Source: Saussurea involucrata (Eukaryota; Streptophyta; Magnoliopsida; Asterales; Asteraceae). From it: a DNA stretch of 64,000 nt. Below the pieces are notes generated by a model. That model was not told the DNA's origin and did not search any database. It was given only the letters and a program-made list of their open reading frames with translations. Both the position numbers and the translations under genes were made by a program. The stretch lies in contig CM066322.1 of NCBI GenBank assembly GCA_033807775.1, positions 19,271,001-19,335,000 of the forward strand. Reading direction: 5' to 3'. Shown here in pieces: positions 21,198-32,300 of this stretch. Positions within the stretch are counted from its first letter, which is position 1, and every line of letters begins with the position of its first letter.

Positions 21198-21765
21198 TGT
21201 AACATCCCAGAAATACAATAGAACAATCTTGGCATTAACTCATAACATTTACAATTCTGGGTCCCAATATATCATTACATTCATTTAAAACTAAGGTTGG
21301 CGGAAACAACCTATACACAACTGAGAACATTCTAACTTCTGCAAGAGACACTTGCAGTGTATTAAGCTGCGCGTGAACACTATCTTGCTCATACTCACTT
21401 ACTTGATCCTCTTTCTACTTGCTTACCTGAAAATGGTTTAGTTTTTGAAAAGCGAGGGTTAGACCGAAAAGGTCTAATGAATTCCCTCCGTAAAACAACA
21501 TGTAAACCAGTATAAAGACATTTATAAAAGATTCAACGTAAACCTTCACATACATCAGGCATGGCGCTGCACTGTGTATAGGATCACATAAACATTCTGC
21601 GATCGGGGCCCAGACAGACTCCCCTTTCGCCCTCTCGTATCGGGGCCCAAGCAGACTCCCCGATACCCGCCTAGGAGGAAACGAATTCCAACCTACCGTC
21701 TTGTCATAAATATCCAAGGGATCATCAGACCCCGAGGATCCTTCTCTGATCCCACAGTGCAGGCC
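21198..21765 (-). repeat. LARD1 3' LTR, first segment
   Basis: It matches 40948-41513. It is cut at AGGCC by the copia insertion and continues at 33971. The 127- and 126-residue open frames in the two LTR copies (21415-21798 and 41165-41545) are shared LTR sequence, not genes. Confidence 0.85.
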
Positions 21766-21969
21766 TGTTGGGTCACCAAAGATTTGAAATTGACTCACCG
21801 ATGTTTTCCCTAAAATCCTACTTAGAATATTTTAGTTTGGTTCTTCATATGACTTGTACATTATAGCAACTGTTCGGTGAAGTCGAAGATCAACCGAAAC
21901 CAAGCTTGAAGACTCTCTACTTGTGGAAAATAGAAGACTCTTCTCAACAAACAAACAAGTCATCATTCA

Positions 21970-22145
21970 CCGAAGTTGTCCTCACAATTCGGTGAACAAC
22001 ATGTCCACCGATTTTGTTCTCACAAATCGGTGGTCAACATCTCCACCGATAATGCTTGCATTATTCGGTGGACATCTTCCACCGATGTGGTCTTCAGAAA
22101 TCGGTGGAACTCTTCCCACTGATGAGGATACTTAAATCGGTGGGA
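21970..22145. promoter_or_regulatory. Array of ACCGA/TCGGT hairpins in U3
   Basis: Five successive pairs of CACCGA (or the variant CACTGA) and TCGGTG, each pair separated by 14-18 bp and the pairs spaced about 35 bp apart. The same array is in the 3' LTR at about 33154-33329. Lying upstream of the TATA box, it is a candidate enhancer or RNA structure; that role is inference. Confidence 0.6.
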
Positions 22146-22480
22146 TCTTTGTGAAATTGGTTTCCTTGCAGATGTTTTCAAAGACCAATGACAATTGTAT
22201 CGGTGAAACATCATCAGTATGATTGTCTTGGAATCCACATCAAGAAGATCATTTACTTCGGGACAAAATCTTCTTACAGGCAAAAGCAACCTTTTGTCTT
22301 ATTATCTTTTTGGAAGATGTCCCTTCAGCATGGCTTATATTCCTTGTTTCAAGAAAAAGGTGATAGTGACTTATCAGCTTTTTAGAAGTCCACTGGTACT
22401 TTTCCAAAGACCATTGGTTCGTTGCAAGTGACTTGAGGATAATAGTACCATGCATTTAATGCTCAGTACCTTATCCTCAC

Positions 22481-22488
22481 TATAAAAG
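22481..22488 (+). promoter_or_regulatory. TATA box of the copia LTR
   Basis: TATAAAAG lies in the middle of the LTR, where the U3 promoter is expected. The same box is at 33664 in the 3' LTR. Confidence 0.7.
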
Positions 22489-22783
22489 GAAGATGAAGAC
22501 TCCATACAAATCACGCTTTCTGGATTTCTCTCAGTGCAAGATTTTCATATTGCTTGATAACCTTATAGCCTTGCTCTTAGTGTTCTCTGCTGTATTGTTT
22601 AGTTTACTTTGTGAAAGATTGTTAGAATAGTTTATCTGTTCTTTTCCGCAACAGTCTTTAAGTTTCTTTGTGTAATTCTAGTTGAAAGATTTTCAATATA
22701 AAGAATTAAAATTGTGAAAATTTTGAGTATTGTATTCAACCCCCCCTTCTACAATACTTGTTAAGCCATCTGGGACTAACAAG

Positions 22784-22795
22784 TGGTATCAGAGC
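22784..22795 (+). other. Primer-binding site (initiator tRNA-Met type)
   Basis: TGGTATCAGAGC starts 2 bp after the 5' LTR. It is the usual initiator tRNA-Met complement of plant copia elements. Confidence 0.9.
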
Positions 22796-22826
22796 AGAAA
22801 GTTTAATCCCATAAACTTGATCTGCG

Positions 22827-24533
22827 ATGGCTTCCTCTTCTTCTTCTACAATTGAAAACTCTTTTCAAAACAACTTTTCTGAGAATGGCTCCATAACCAA
22901 ACCTCCTAAGTTTAATGCTAACAACTTCTCTTTGTGGAAGAGCCGCATGATGCTATTCATGGAGGGAGTGGATACTAGATATCCAACCATTCTCAAAGAG
23001 GGACCTATCATCCCCAGAGTTTGGGCTCGCTATGAAACGCAGAGGCATGGTAAAGAAAATTTGGAAAAAGAAATATCTAGTGATTCTGATGAAGAAAAAT
23101 CCAGTGCTACTGGTCGTTACATCCTAAAAAATCCTAAGAAATATACTGATGAGGAAAAACGATTGGTCTCTCTCGACTCTAAGCTAAGAGAAATTATTGC
23201 ACTCTCTCTTCCTGATGAGGTCTATCACTCTCTGGTTAACTTTGAAACTGCCAAAGAGATGTGGACCACACTGTGTGTACTGTACGAAGGTACTGTGGAA
23301 GTAAAGAAATGTAAAAAGATTGGTCTCATTAGAAAATATGAACTCTTTGCTTTTGAAAAAGGAGAATCTCTTCCTAGCTACTATAATCGTTTCAACTCTC
23401 TCTTAAATGATCTGAAGTTATTGGGCAGAGTCTATGATAATGAGGAAGTCTTAAGCAAGTTCATGTATTGTCTTCCAGATTTTTGGGAGAATATATGTAC
23501 TTGCATTAAAACTACCAAGGACCTTGAGTTCATGCCCTTAACTGTCCTTTATGGAACTCTCTTAAATTTTGAGCAAACAAAGTTACAAAGGAAATATTTC
23601 ATCAAAGAGATAAAGAGCTCTTCTATAGCTCTTGTCAGTGAAAGCTCCAAGAAATCTCAAAATGTTCCTAGAATCTCCTATCCGTCATCAGACTCTGACA
23701 ATGACAGCCAAAATAACTCTACCCACCAAACGGAGGCATATCTTAGTGATGCTGATGATGAAGGTGAGGAAATTATGGTTGAACATTTGTCTGAAGAAAT
23801 GGCAATGATGGCTGGCTCTAAGAACAAATTTCGTCCTTTCATCAAATCCAGAAACTTTAGAAAATCTTCTGCTTCCAAGACTTCACCTGATAAGTCAAAT
23901 GAAGAGTGCTTTAACTGTGGCAAGAAAGGACACTTTGCATCTGAGTGTAGGAGTAAGCGTGTTACTAAGTCTAGGAACCCATCCTCTGACAAATATTCTT
24001 CAAAGAATGAGAAACCCAGAAATAATCCTTTCAAATCAAACTTTTCCAAAAAGGATTCCCAATCCTCTTCCTTAGACCATCAGGAGCGCGCTGAGAAGTA
24101 TAAAGCCAAGTACAAGAAAGAGAAAGAAAGGAGTGAGGGTCTTGAAAGAAAAGGAAAAGGTCTAATGGCAGAAACTCATAACTGGGATGAAGAAGACACC
24201 TCTGACAGTGATTCTAACAATATGTGCTTCATGGCCATTTCTGAAGAGATGGAGGATTCTGACAAAACTATCTCTCCAATGGCTCTTGTGTCGACTGGGT
24301 GCTCGACAGCTTATGCTCAGGTACATCCTTTTAATGATATGAGTGATAGTGAAAAGATAGATGCGTATGAATCTTTAACTAAATACTTTTATTCTGTCAA
24401 AGATAGCAAAAATAGAAAATCTGCTCAAGTGAAAGAACTCAAATCTGAACTTGAAATTTGCATGTCTAAGCTTAAAAAGTTTGAGGAAACCAAAGCTGAG
24501 CTTGAGGACTTAAAAAGGAGCAAGAGGTTGTAA
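22827..24533 (+). CDS. Copia gag protein
   Basis: Structural capsid protein that packages the element RNA. The ATG at 22827 is the first after the primer site. The N-terminal region has PPKFNANNFSLWKSRMMLFM, typical of copia gag, and the UBN2-like capsid core follows. A CCHC knuckle, CFNCGKKGHFASEC, lies at about residues 362-375. The C-terminal part is Lys/Glu-rich and coiled-coil-like. The frame ends at a TAA (24531-24533). Sequence typical of the gag-pol junction continues downstream in another frame, so a single-base shift near the A run at about 24510 probably truncates the polyprotein. Length to the stop: 568 residues. Confidence 0.88.
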   Translation: MASSSSSTIENSFQNNFSENGSITKPPKFNANNFSLWKSRMMLFMEGVDTRYPTILKEGPIIPRVWARYETQRHGKENLEKEISSDSDEEKSSATGRYILKNPKKYTDEEKRLVSLDSKLREIIALSLPDEVYHSLVNFETAKEMWTTLCVLYEGTVEVKKCKKIGLIRKYELFAFEKGESLPSYYNRFNSLLNDLKLLGRVYDNEEVLSKFMYCLPDFWENICTCIKTTKDLEFMPLTVLYGTLLNFEQTKLQRKYFIKEIKSSSIALVSESSKKSQNVPRISYPSSDSDNDSQNNSTHQTEAYLSDADDEGEEIMVEHLSEEMAMMAGSKNKFRPFIKSRNFRKSSASKTSPDKSNEECFNCGKKGHFASECRSKRVTKSRNPSSDKYSSKNEKPRNNPFKSNFSKKDSQSSSLDHQERAEKYKAKYKKEKERSEGLERKGKGLMAETHNWDEEDTSDSDSNNMCFMAISEEMEDSDKTISPMALVSTGCSTAYAQVHPFNDMSDSEKIDAYESLTKYFYSVKDSKNRKSAQVKELKSELEICMSKLKKFEETKAELEDLKRSKRL

Positions 24534-25474
24534 GAAAATGGACAGATTCTTCAAAAAATCTTGAACAGCTCTTTCAAAGTCAAATCGGTGGAAAGAGCAA
24601 ATTCGGTCTAGGATTCGGCAAAGTCTATCCTGAAGTTTCTTCCCATGCACTTATTCCTATCTCCAGTGTGTGGGATGATGCATCTGATTCAAGTTCTTGT
24701 GATTCCATCTCCTTAAATTCTTTAGATCTGGGTGAAGCTCGAAAATATGGAATGTTTATAAAAGCAAAAGAGGTTTCCTCAATTCAATTCATTGAGGAAC
24801 TTGACTCTGATGAAATTTCAAAACTCATCCCTGATCTCTCAAAAAGATCAACCTTTGATGAAGCCTCATCCTCAAACTCCTCAAAAGTCTCCTTCCTGAA
24901 AAAATCAAACCACACCGATGTCAACACCGATGATCCTCCCATACCTCTCCATGAGTTATTAAAGTCTATTCACATAGATGAATACTCTGAACCTAAGCCC
25001 TCAAAGATTCCCAAAAGAGAACCTCAAGTTCCCACAAAAGGTTTTTCATCTTCTGACAAAGGGAAATCGGTGGTCGAATCAGTGGCCATTTCCCATCCCA
25101 AAAGATTCACTCCAAAGGATTTTTCTGGTAACACTTCTAGTCTTCCTATTCCAAGATCTGTTCTTTTGAAAAAGTCAAACCCCAAAGAATCATCCAACTC
25201 TCCAATCCACAACTCTGACAAAGAAATTCCTGGGTCCAAACCTTCTGCTTTGTTCTCTTCTAACACGGTAATAAAACCTAATGTTAAAAGCCTAAACAGG
25301 AAAAGTGGTCATAGTGTTAAAAAGATTTTTATCTATAGAAAATGCTATAACTGTGGTGACACGTTTCACATGGCTAAGGATTGTCCCAAGGAAAGAATAG
25401 ATAGAACCAATTCAAAGGACTCAGTTTCTTCTAACCCCAAAGGACCCATTACAAAAAGGGTACCAAAGAACTAA
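24534..25474 (+). pseudogene. Gag-pol linker with second CCHC knuckle
   Basis: This is the continuation of the polyprotein in a second frame; it reads open from about 24540 although its first ATG is at 24668. It is Ser/Lys-rich and ends with a second zinc knuckle, CYNCGDTFHMAKDC, shortly before the protease, as in other SIRE-type elements. The frame closes at 25472-25474 and the protease continues in yet another frame, so a second one-base shift lies near an A/G run at about 25455-25475. Confidence 0.75.
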
Positions 25475-25479
25475 TCTGT

Positions 25480-28400
25480 GTGTGCATGCAGGTTTCTGAG
25501 CACCATCAAATATGGTATCTGGATAGTGGGTGCTCACGCCACATGACCGGAAACAAATCTCTTCTCATCAACTATGTGTCTGGAAAGGGTCCATCTGTCA
25601 CTTTTGGTGACAACTCTAAAGGCTACACCAAAGGTTATGGAACTCTCACAAATGGATCTGTCACTTTCAATAAAGTGGCATTTGTTGAAGGTCTCATGCA
25701 TAATCTTCTCAGCATTAGCCAACTGTGTGATCTTGGATATAAAGTTATCTTTGAACTTTGTATCTGTACTGTTGTGGACAAAAACTTCAACGTGGTGTTA
25801 TCTGGAAAAAGGATGGAAAATGTCTATGTCATTGACATGGGACTGAGCAACAATTCATCCAATGTCTGCTTTGTGTCAGATGACTCATCCAAAAGGAACT
25901 GGTTGTGGCATAAACGTCTCTCTCATCTTAATTTCAAAACTCTCCATAAAATTTCAAATAAAGAGTTGGTGACTGGTATGCCAAAGCTGAATTTTGTCAA
26001 AGAAAAGCTGTGTGATGCATGTGAAAAAAGGAAGCTCACCAAAACATCCTTCAAGACAAAGCAATGCTCTTCCATCACCCTTCCACTGCAGATGCTGCAC
26101 ATGGATCTATGTGGACCTGTCAGCACTCTTAGTCTAGGAGGAAAAAGGTATATTCTTGTAATTGTTGATGAATTTACCAGATATACTTGGGTCTTTTTTC
26201 TCAGGTACAAAAGTGATGCTACTGAACAAATCATCAATTTTGTCAAGAAAAATGAATTTCTGAATGGCCAACTTGTTCGATCAGTAAGAAGTGATAATGG
26301 CACTGAATTCAGAAACAGTGCTCTTGAAAACTTCTTTACTGAGAAAGGAATTTCTCAGAACTTTTCTGCAGTACGAACTCCACAGCAAAATGGAGTGGTG
26401 GAAAGGAAAAATAAAACTCTGTGTGAGGCTGCCAGATCCATGCTAAGTGAATCAAATCTACCTACCTATTTTTGGGCTGAAGCTGTTAATACTGCTTGTT
26501 TTACCCAAAACAGGTCGGTAATCTCTAAAAGGCATGATAAAACCCCATATGAAATTTTCCATGGCAGAAAACCATATATTGGCTTTCTTCATGTGTTCGG
26601 CTGTGTGTGTTTTATTCTAAATGATCGTGACAACCTTGGGAAGTTTGATCCCAAAGCTGATGAAGGAATTTTTGTTGGATACTCTCTTTCCTCCAAAGCA
26701 TATCGTGTGTTCAACCTAAGGAGAAAATGCATTGATGAATCTATTCATGTCAAGTTTGATGATTTGAGATCCTCATCTCTTCCAAATGATGATGATGATG
26801 ATGAACTACACAGATGGATCTCCTCATGCATCGGTAATGCTCCCCAAACCAACTCCACCGATGCTTCTCCCATTACATTGAACCCACCAATTCCTTCTAC
26901 CGAAAATAATCAAGTTGGGTCACCTTCTATATCTCCCACCAAAATTGACCATGTCACCACCGATGTACCTTTTCCCACCGACGCTCATCCCTCCACCGAT
27001 CCCATTGCCTCACACCGAACCTCTGATCCCACTACTTCTTCACCCCAAACACAAAACATTCCACCACCTTTACCTCCTGCAACCAAATGGACCAAAGATC
27101 ACCCCATAGACCAAATCATAGGTGATCAGCAAGCAGGTGTCCAAACTCGTAGAGGAGTTGGAAATATTTGTCTCTATGTGAATTTTCTCTCTCTTATTGA
27201 ACCCAAAAAGATTGATGAAGCTCTCTCAGATCCTTGTTGGATCACTGCCATGCAAGAAGAACTTTCTCAGTTTGAGAGAAACAAAGTTTGGAGATTGGTT
27301 CCCAGACCCCGAAAGAAGACAATCATTGGAACCAAATGTATATTCAGAAACAAGATGGATGAAGATGGTACAGTTATCAGAAACAAGGCCAGACTAGTAG
27401 CTCAAGGATACAGACAGGAAGAGGGCATTGACTATGATGAAACATTTTCCCCTGTTGCAAGACTTGAAGCTATAAGAATCTTTCTGGCTCATGCTGCCTA
27501 CAGAAATTTTAGGGTCTTTCAAATGGATGTTAAAAGTGCCTTCCTCAATGGGGAACTTGCAGAGGAAGTCTATGTGAAACAACCTCCTGTCTTTGAAGAC
27601 TCAACTCATCCAGACTATGTGTACAGACTTGACAAGGCTCTTTATGGTCTCAAGCAAGCTCCTCGTGCTTGGTATGACACTCTTGCCAACTTCCTTCTAA
27701 AGCATGGATATTCCAGAGGTAAAATCGACAACACTCTCTTCATCAAGGAAACCTCAGGTAATCTCATTCTTGTCCAAATCTATGTTGATGACATCATCTT
27801 TGGTGCCACTGAAGAATCACTTTGTGATGAGTTTGCTTCTCTCATGATGAGTGAATATGAGATGAGCATGATGGGAGAGCTTACATTCTTTTTGGGCCTT
27901 CAGGTCAAACAAACTTCAGAAGGAATTTTTATAAACCAAAGTAAATATATTCGTGACCTTCTGAACAAATTCAACTTTCTAGATAGCTCTCCTATGAAAA
28001 CTCCCATGGCACCACCTTTGAAACTCAATGCTGATCTTAAAGGTGAATCTGTGGACATTACCCTTTATCGAGGAATGATTGGTTCTCTTCTGTACTTAAC
28101 TGCTAGCAGACCGGATATTATGTTTTCTACTTGTCTATGTGCCCGTTATCAGGCCAATCCTAAAGAATCACATTTAAAGGCTGTAAAACGGATTTTTCGG
28201 TATCTCAAGGGTACCTTGCACTTGGGTCTTTGGTATCCCAAAGACTCAGGTTTTGAACTAATTGGGTATTCAGATTCAGACTATGCAGGTTCCCAGATTG
28301 ATAGAAAGAGTACTACAGGAAGCTGCCAACTTCTTGGTGGTAAATTGGTAAGTTGGTCCAGCAAGAAACAAAACTCTGTGTCAACCTCTACTGCTGAGGC

Positions 28401-28725
28401 TGAATATGTAGCTGCTGGAAGCTGTTGTGCTCAGATCCTGTGGATGAGAAACCAACTAAGGGACTTTGCTCAAATCTTCTCCAAAGTCCCAATTCTGTGT
28501 GATAATTCAAGTGCAATAGCTATTGCAAACAATCCTGTTCTTCATTCCAGATCCAAGCACATAGATATCAGATATCATTTAATTAGGGATCACATATCCA
28601 AAGGATACGTTGAGTTACATTTCATTCCCACCGATCTACAGCTTGCTGATCTGTTCACCAAACCTCTAGATGAAGCCAGGTTCAACTTCCTAATAAGTGA
28701 ACTTGGTATGTGTAACTTTCAATAA
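25480..28725 (+). CDS. Copia pol: protease, integrase, reverse transcriptase, RNase H
   Basis: An enzymatic polyprotein of 1081 residues, open throughout. Protease motif WYLDSGCSRHMTG is at the N-terminus. The GAG-pre-integrase/HHCC region starts LWHKRLSHLNF (about 140) and ends CDACEKRK. The integrase core has LHMDLCGPV (about 207), VRSDNGTEF and GVVERKNKTL, giving the three acidic residues. A Pro/Ser/Thr-rich linker rich in Thr-Asp follows (about 440-540). Reverse transcriptase shows FQMDVKSAFLNGEL, YGLKQAPRAW and the catalytic IYVDDIIFG (about 767). RNase H has GYSDSDYAG (about 930), STAEAEYVA and ADLFTKPLD. All catalytic motifs are present. It would be translated only as a fusion with gag, which the upstream frame breaks now prevent. 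Confidence 0.93.
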   Translation: MCMQVSEHHQIWYLDSGCSRHMTGNKSLLINYVSGKGPSVTFGDNSKGYTKGYGTLTNGSVTFNKVAFVEGLMHNLLSISQLCDLGYKVIFELCICTVVDKNFNVVLSGKRMENVYVIDMGLSNNSSNVCFVSDDSSKRNWLWHKRLSHLNFKTLHKISNKELVTGMPKLNFVKEKLCDACEKRKLTKTSFKTKQCSSITLPLQMLHMDLCGPVSTLSLGGKRYILVIVDEFTRYTWVFFLRYKSDATEQIINFVKKNEFLNGQLVRSVRSDNGTEFRNSALENFFTEKGISQNFSAVRTPQQNGVVERKNKTLCEAARSMLSESNLPTYFWAEAVNTACFTQNRSVISKRHDKTPYEIFHGRKPYIGFLHVFGCVCFILNDRDNLGKFDPKADEGIFVGYSLSSKAYRVFNLRRKCIDESIHVKFDDLRSSSLPNDDDDDELHRWISSCIGNAPQTNSTDASPITLNPPIPSTENNQVGSPSISPTKIDHVTTDVPFPTDAHPSTDPIASHRTSDPTTSSPQTQNIPPPLPPATKWTKDHPIDQIIGDQQAGVQTRRGVGNICLYVNFLSLIEPKKIDEALSDPCWITAMQEELSQFERNKVWRLVPRPRKKTIIGTKCIFRNKMDEDGTVIRNKARLVAQGYRQEEGIDYDETFSPVARLEAIRIFLAHAAYRNFRVFQMDVKSAFLNGELAEEVYVKQPPVFEDSTHPDYVYRLDKALYGLKQAPRAWYDTLANFLLKHGYSRGKIDNTLFIKETSGNLILVQIYVDDIIFGATEESLCDEFASLMMSEYEMSMMGELTFFLGLQVKQTSEGIFINQSKYIRDLLNKFNFLDSSPMKTPMAPPLKLNADLKGESVDITLYRGMIGSLLYLTASRPDIMFSTCLCARYQANPKESHLKAVKRIFRYLKGTLHLGLWYPKDSGFELIGYSDSDYAGSQIDRKSTTGSCQLLGGKLVSWSSKKQNSVSTSTAEAEYVAAGSCCAQILWMRNQLRDFAQIFSKVPILCDNSSAIAIANNPVLHSRSKHIDIRYHLIRDHISKGYVELHFIPTDLQLADLFTKPLDEARFNFLISELGMCNFQ

Positions 28726-29395
28726 TCGGTGGACACTCTCTCAGTTTCTCCTTTTCCACCGATCTCACATCGGTGGACACTTTCTCTTCACCGATCTCAC
28801 CACCGATTCTCTTTCCTTCACCGAAATAACATTTCGGTGGTTCCAATTCTGAGTGTTCAAATCTGTGTGCTTTCTACACCGAAACCCACCCCCGATTCAA
28901 CTCCGAAGCCTCCACCGAAATCACATATCGGTGGACTCAATCTCTTGTTAATATCCTAAAGTCCACCGACGCCTCTCAAGCCTTAACACCGAAGTCTTTT
29001 CGGTGTTCAAAAACAGCTACACCGACATCTTTCTTGAACTTCGGTAGAAAAGTATAACACCGACGTGTTTACACCGAAATACAAATCTCTGTACACCGAA
29101 ATCAACCAATTCCCAAATCTTATCGAATACGCTTCCCCATGCTTCCATAAGCCGAAAAACCCTAAGTGTCAGGATGAGATGTGACCCTTCCCATTCCAAG
29201 CCGTATTCTTTCACGCATCCCAAAACCTCATCATGACTTTTCATAATTTCTTTTAAAAACCGTTCCCTCTCACCCTTATAAAAACCCATCTTCCTCAACA
29301 CCTCCGATTCTCTCAAACCTGCAAATCTCTCGAACCCCTCTTCTCCATTATCTTACTTCCCACACTTGATCTCTCTCTCGACCTCATCTCACTCA
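28726..29395 (+). other. Non-coding spacer rich in ACCGA/TCGGT motifs
   Basis: About 670 bp between pol and the extra ORF. It contains well over a dozen copies of ACCGA or TCGGT, many as pairs such as TCCACCGATCTCACATCGGTGG. There is no convincing coding potential. It resembles the hairpin array in the LTR. Confidence 0.6.
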
Positions 29396-32300
29396 ATGGC
29401 ATCTTCCAGAAATGCAACTCCCACATGGTTTGAAGACCTCAAGTTCAACCCATGCAATCATGTCGCTCGTTTCGAATCAGATCCATCTCATCCCGAGTTC
29501 TCCACGATAGCTAAGTTTCTCACTCGCTCCCCTCTTCTTCATGCTTTTTCTTGCAACCCCAAGATGAGCAAAATGCTCATTGGGAACTTTTGGTTAACCT
29601 GTGTGTACGATCCCTCAAACGAAGCCATTCACGCCTCCATTCTTACCAATGAAGAAGGTGATCACGACCTTACGTTTGGGGTCGACGATGTTCGCCTCGC
29701 CCTAAAAATTGACGCTTTTCCAACCTACGAAGACATGTTTGTGGAAACCACACATGAAGATGTTATTCAAACAACCGGCTATGTGATCGACGATTCCTCC
29801 AAAAGTTCTAAAGGCCCCGGTACTCTTCTCCGTAGCAAAATGGGAGGCATATGGAACTTCTTCTTTGCCCATGTTATTCACTGCCTCTCTCGCAAAACTA
29901 GTGGGCATGATCAATCACCGTCATACATCACAAAGCTCGCCCATGCCCTCATCTTTCAAAGAAAAGTCGACTTCGCCCAATACTTCTTTTCTGAACTTGT
30001 CGAGGTAATCAAGCATCCCAAGAAGTGTTACGTTGCCTATCCGCGATTCATCTCGATGATCATTCAGCACAAGCTCAACAAGGTATTAGAGACGGATCGA
30101 AAATCTCAAGCGCCCCGATTCAAGTATGATTGGTCTTCCCCAGTTGTCGGTCTCAAAACACTAAATGTGGGACCTCTCGCCACCAACAACCCGTTAAGAC
30201 AAGGTATGATTTCTCTCGCTCTCTCTCCCGATCTACATTGGGGCGATGCGGAAATTCCCGGATTTAAACACCCGGAAGTTCCCGAAGCACCCCATGATGT
30301 AGTGGCCCCATCCTCCCTTACTCGAGTAAAATCGGGTGGCGCGAGAAAGAAACAACGTACGGCCCCCGACACCTCCGCACCCGCTTCTAGAACTATGCCA
30401 CCGAGAGATCCCTCGGAGGCTTCCCCGGTTCAATCCCCTTCTCATAAGCGGAGGCACTCGTCTTCCCCTTCGAGATCTCTTTCAAAGAGGTCTCGGAAAC
30501 CATCGGCCCCACCGTCTAATCCAACTGTAGATTCTCGAAAATCGCCAGTTGTTGAACTTCAACCCTCCAGGCCAAGGGAATCCGCCATTAACCCCACCGA
30601 CTCCTCTGTTGCCTCTCAAAAGGTTTCAGTTGTACAATTGGAGGAACCTCAACCTACCTCCCCACTCGATTCTTTGGGTGGTGGAGATGACCTCGAGGTC
30701 TCTCCCCTCGAGGGTACTGATTTTTCACTTCACGACTTTCCACCCGATCTCTATGAGATCGATGATGAAGCACAACTCGCCTTGAGTTCCCCCCCATTAC
30801 CTCCACCCCCACATGATTTCTTTGATTTTATTTTAGCGGACACTGTTCTCCCCGAACCATCCCGTCCACCGAAGAGAATCCCACCGAGTCTCCCTCGCCG
30901 AAGAACCAATCCACACCACCGATCGTATCCCCACACCGATCACCCACCCCACACCGATCACCCACCCCACCCCGATCACCTCCTCCACCGAGAATCCTCT
31001 ATACCGATGACATGTCAACTTACCTCCCAAATCTCATCACTGAAGCAGATCCCCAACGCCTCCGATTTTCTTTCCCAGAAATCGATGGTCAGACCTCTTC
31101 AAACATTGGCCGCCCCTCTGCTTTTCTTCAATCCACCATTTCGTTGCTCTCCCAAGCAAACTCCAGAATAACCATGCTCGAGTCTCAGTTGCCACGAATT
31201 CTTCTCGATGCCATTACCGATGCCCTGCGACCGATAAATGATACAGTCTCTTCCCTATCTTCAAAAGTGGAGTCCTTCTCAAAAACCTCCACCGACACTA
31301 CCAACACCGAGCAATCCCAATGGGAGATGGACTTTGGGGATTTCTCCTTGGTTCCCGATACCACCACTAAAAGCTTGGCTTCTCTGCACTCAAAGTTTGA
31401 CAAAGTGTTTCATGAATTGGGTTTTAAGCTTCCGGCTGTTGCTGAGGGGGAGAAAACCACTGCTCGACCGAAATTGCCATACATCAAGAGATTTACCAGC
31501 AACAAGTCTCCACCGAAAACCTCTCTGCCATCACCGAAAGCACCTAATTCTTCACCGACTCATACAGGGACCACCGAATCAGTCGCTTCACCGATCAAGT
31601 CCCCATCGGCCGTGGAAATTGATGCATCAACTGAGGGGGAGTAATCCAGCAAAGCTCCCAAAGACAAAGGGAAGAAAGTTATTTCGGCTGAAGACTTGGC
31701 AAAAGAAGAAAAGAAGAAAAAGGATTTGGCTAAGTATGGGGCTCGACCTGAAGGTGATGAAACTCTTAAACTCAAGCCTCAATCCCAAGAAACCACCACC
31801 GATCTCGGTCTTTCTCCTCAGGAACTTGAGGAAGCTAAACTTGCTCAAATTGCTTTAGATAAATCTAAAGCCCTCTCTATGAAAGCTGCCGAAGAAGAAG
31901 CCGCTAAAGCAAAATCCACCGATGCCATCGAAATCCAGAAATCGGTACTAAGTGCCATTGAAGAAGAAAAGAATGACGAAATAAGTTGGTATAAGAAGAC
32001 CATGCACCACCGAAGTAGCAGAGCCCAAATCTCAAATGTTAAAATTGCTACTTCCAAAGTCAACCCGAAGGATATCAGGCTGATCTTCAACAGAGATGAT
32101 GGTTCGCTGAAAAGTTTAACAGATGCTCATCTCAAAAATCTCGGCCTCACTGAATGGTATGAGATCTCTAAACATCTAGTCAAAAGTGCAAACCCGAAGA
32201 AAGACACTTTTATCAAATGCATTGAAGGTTTGATGGAAAGGATGAAGGAGATCAAAAGAAAACACAACATCATCCTTTCCTCCGATGAAAGGGCAAAACT

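Larger units (their letters stand above)
21766..22781 (+). repeat. 5' LTR of the SIRE-type copia
   Basis: It is nearly identical to 32950-33965; I noticed about six differences. It contains a TATA box at 22481 and a series of five CACCGA...TCGGTG hairpins at about 21970-22145. Confidence 0.92.

Noticed and set aside
21415..21798. Open frame of 127 residues, repeated at 41165-41545
   Set aside because: Both copies lie in the two LTRs of LARD1; the frame is open by chance and runs into unrelated flanking sequence in each copy.
22188..22455. Overlapping short open frames on both strands, repeated at 33371-33638
   Set aside because: These are U3 sequence of the copia LTRs, duplicated because the LTR is duplicated; no protein motif is seen.
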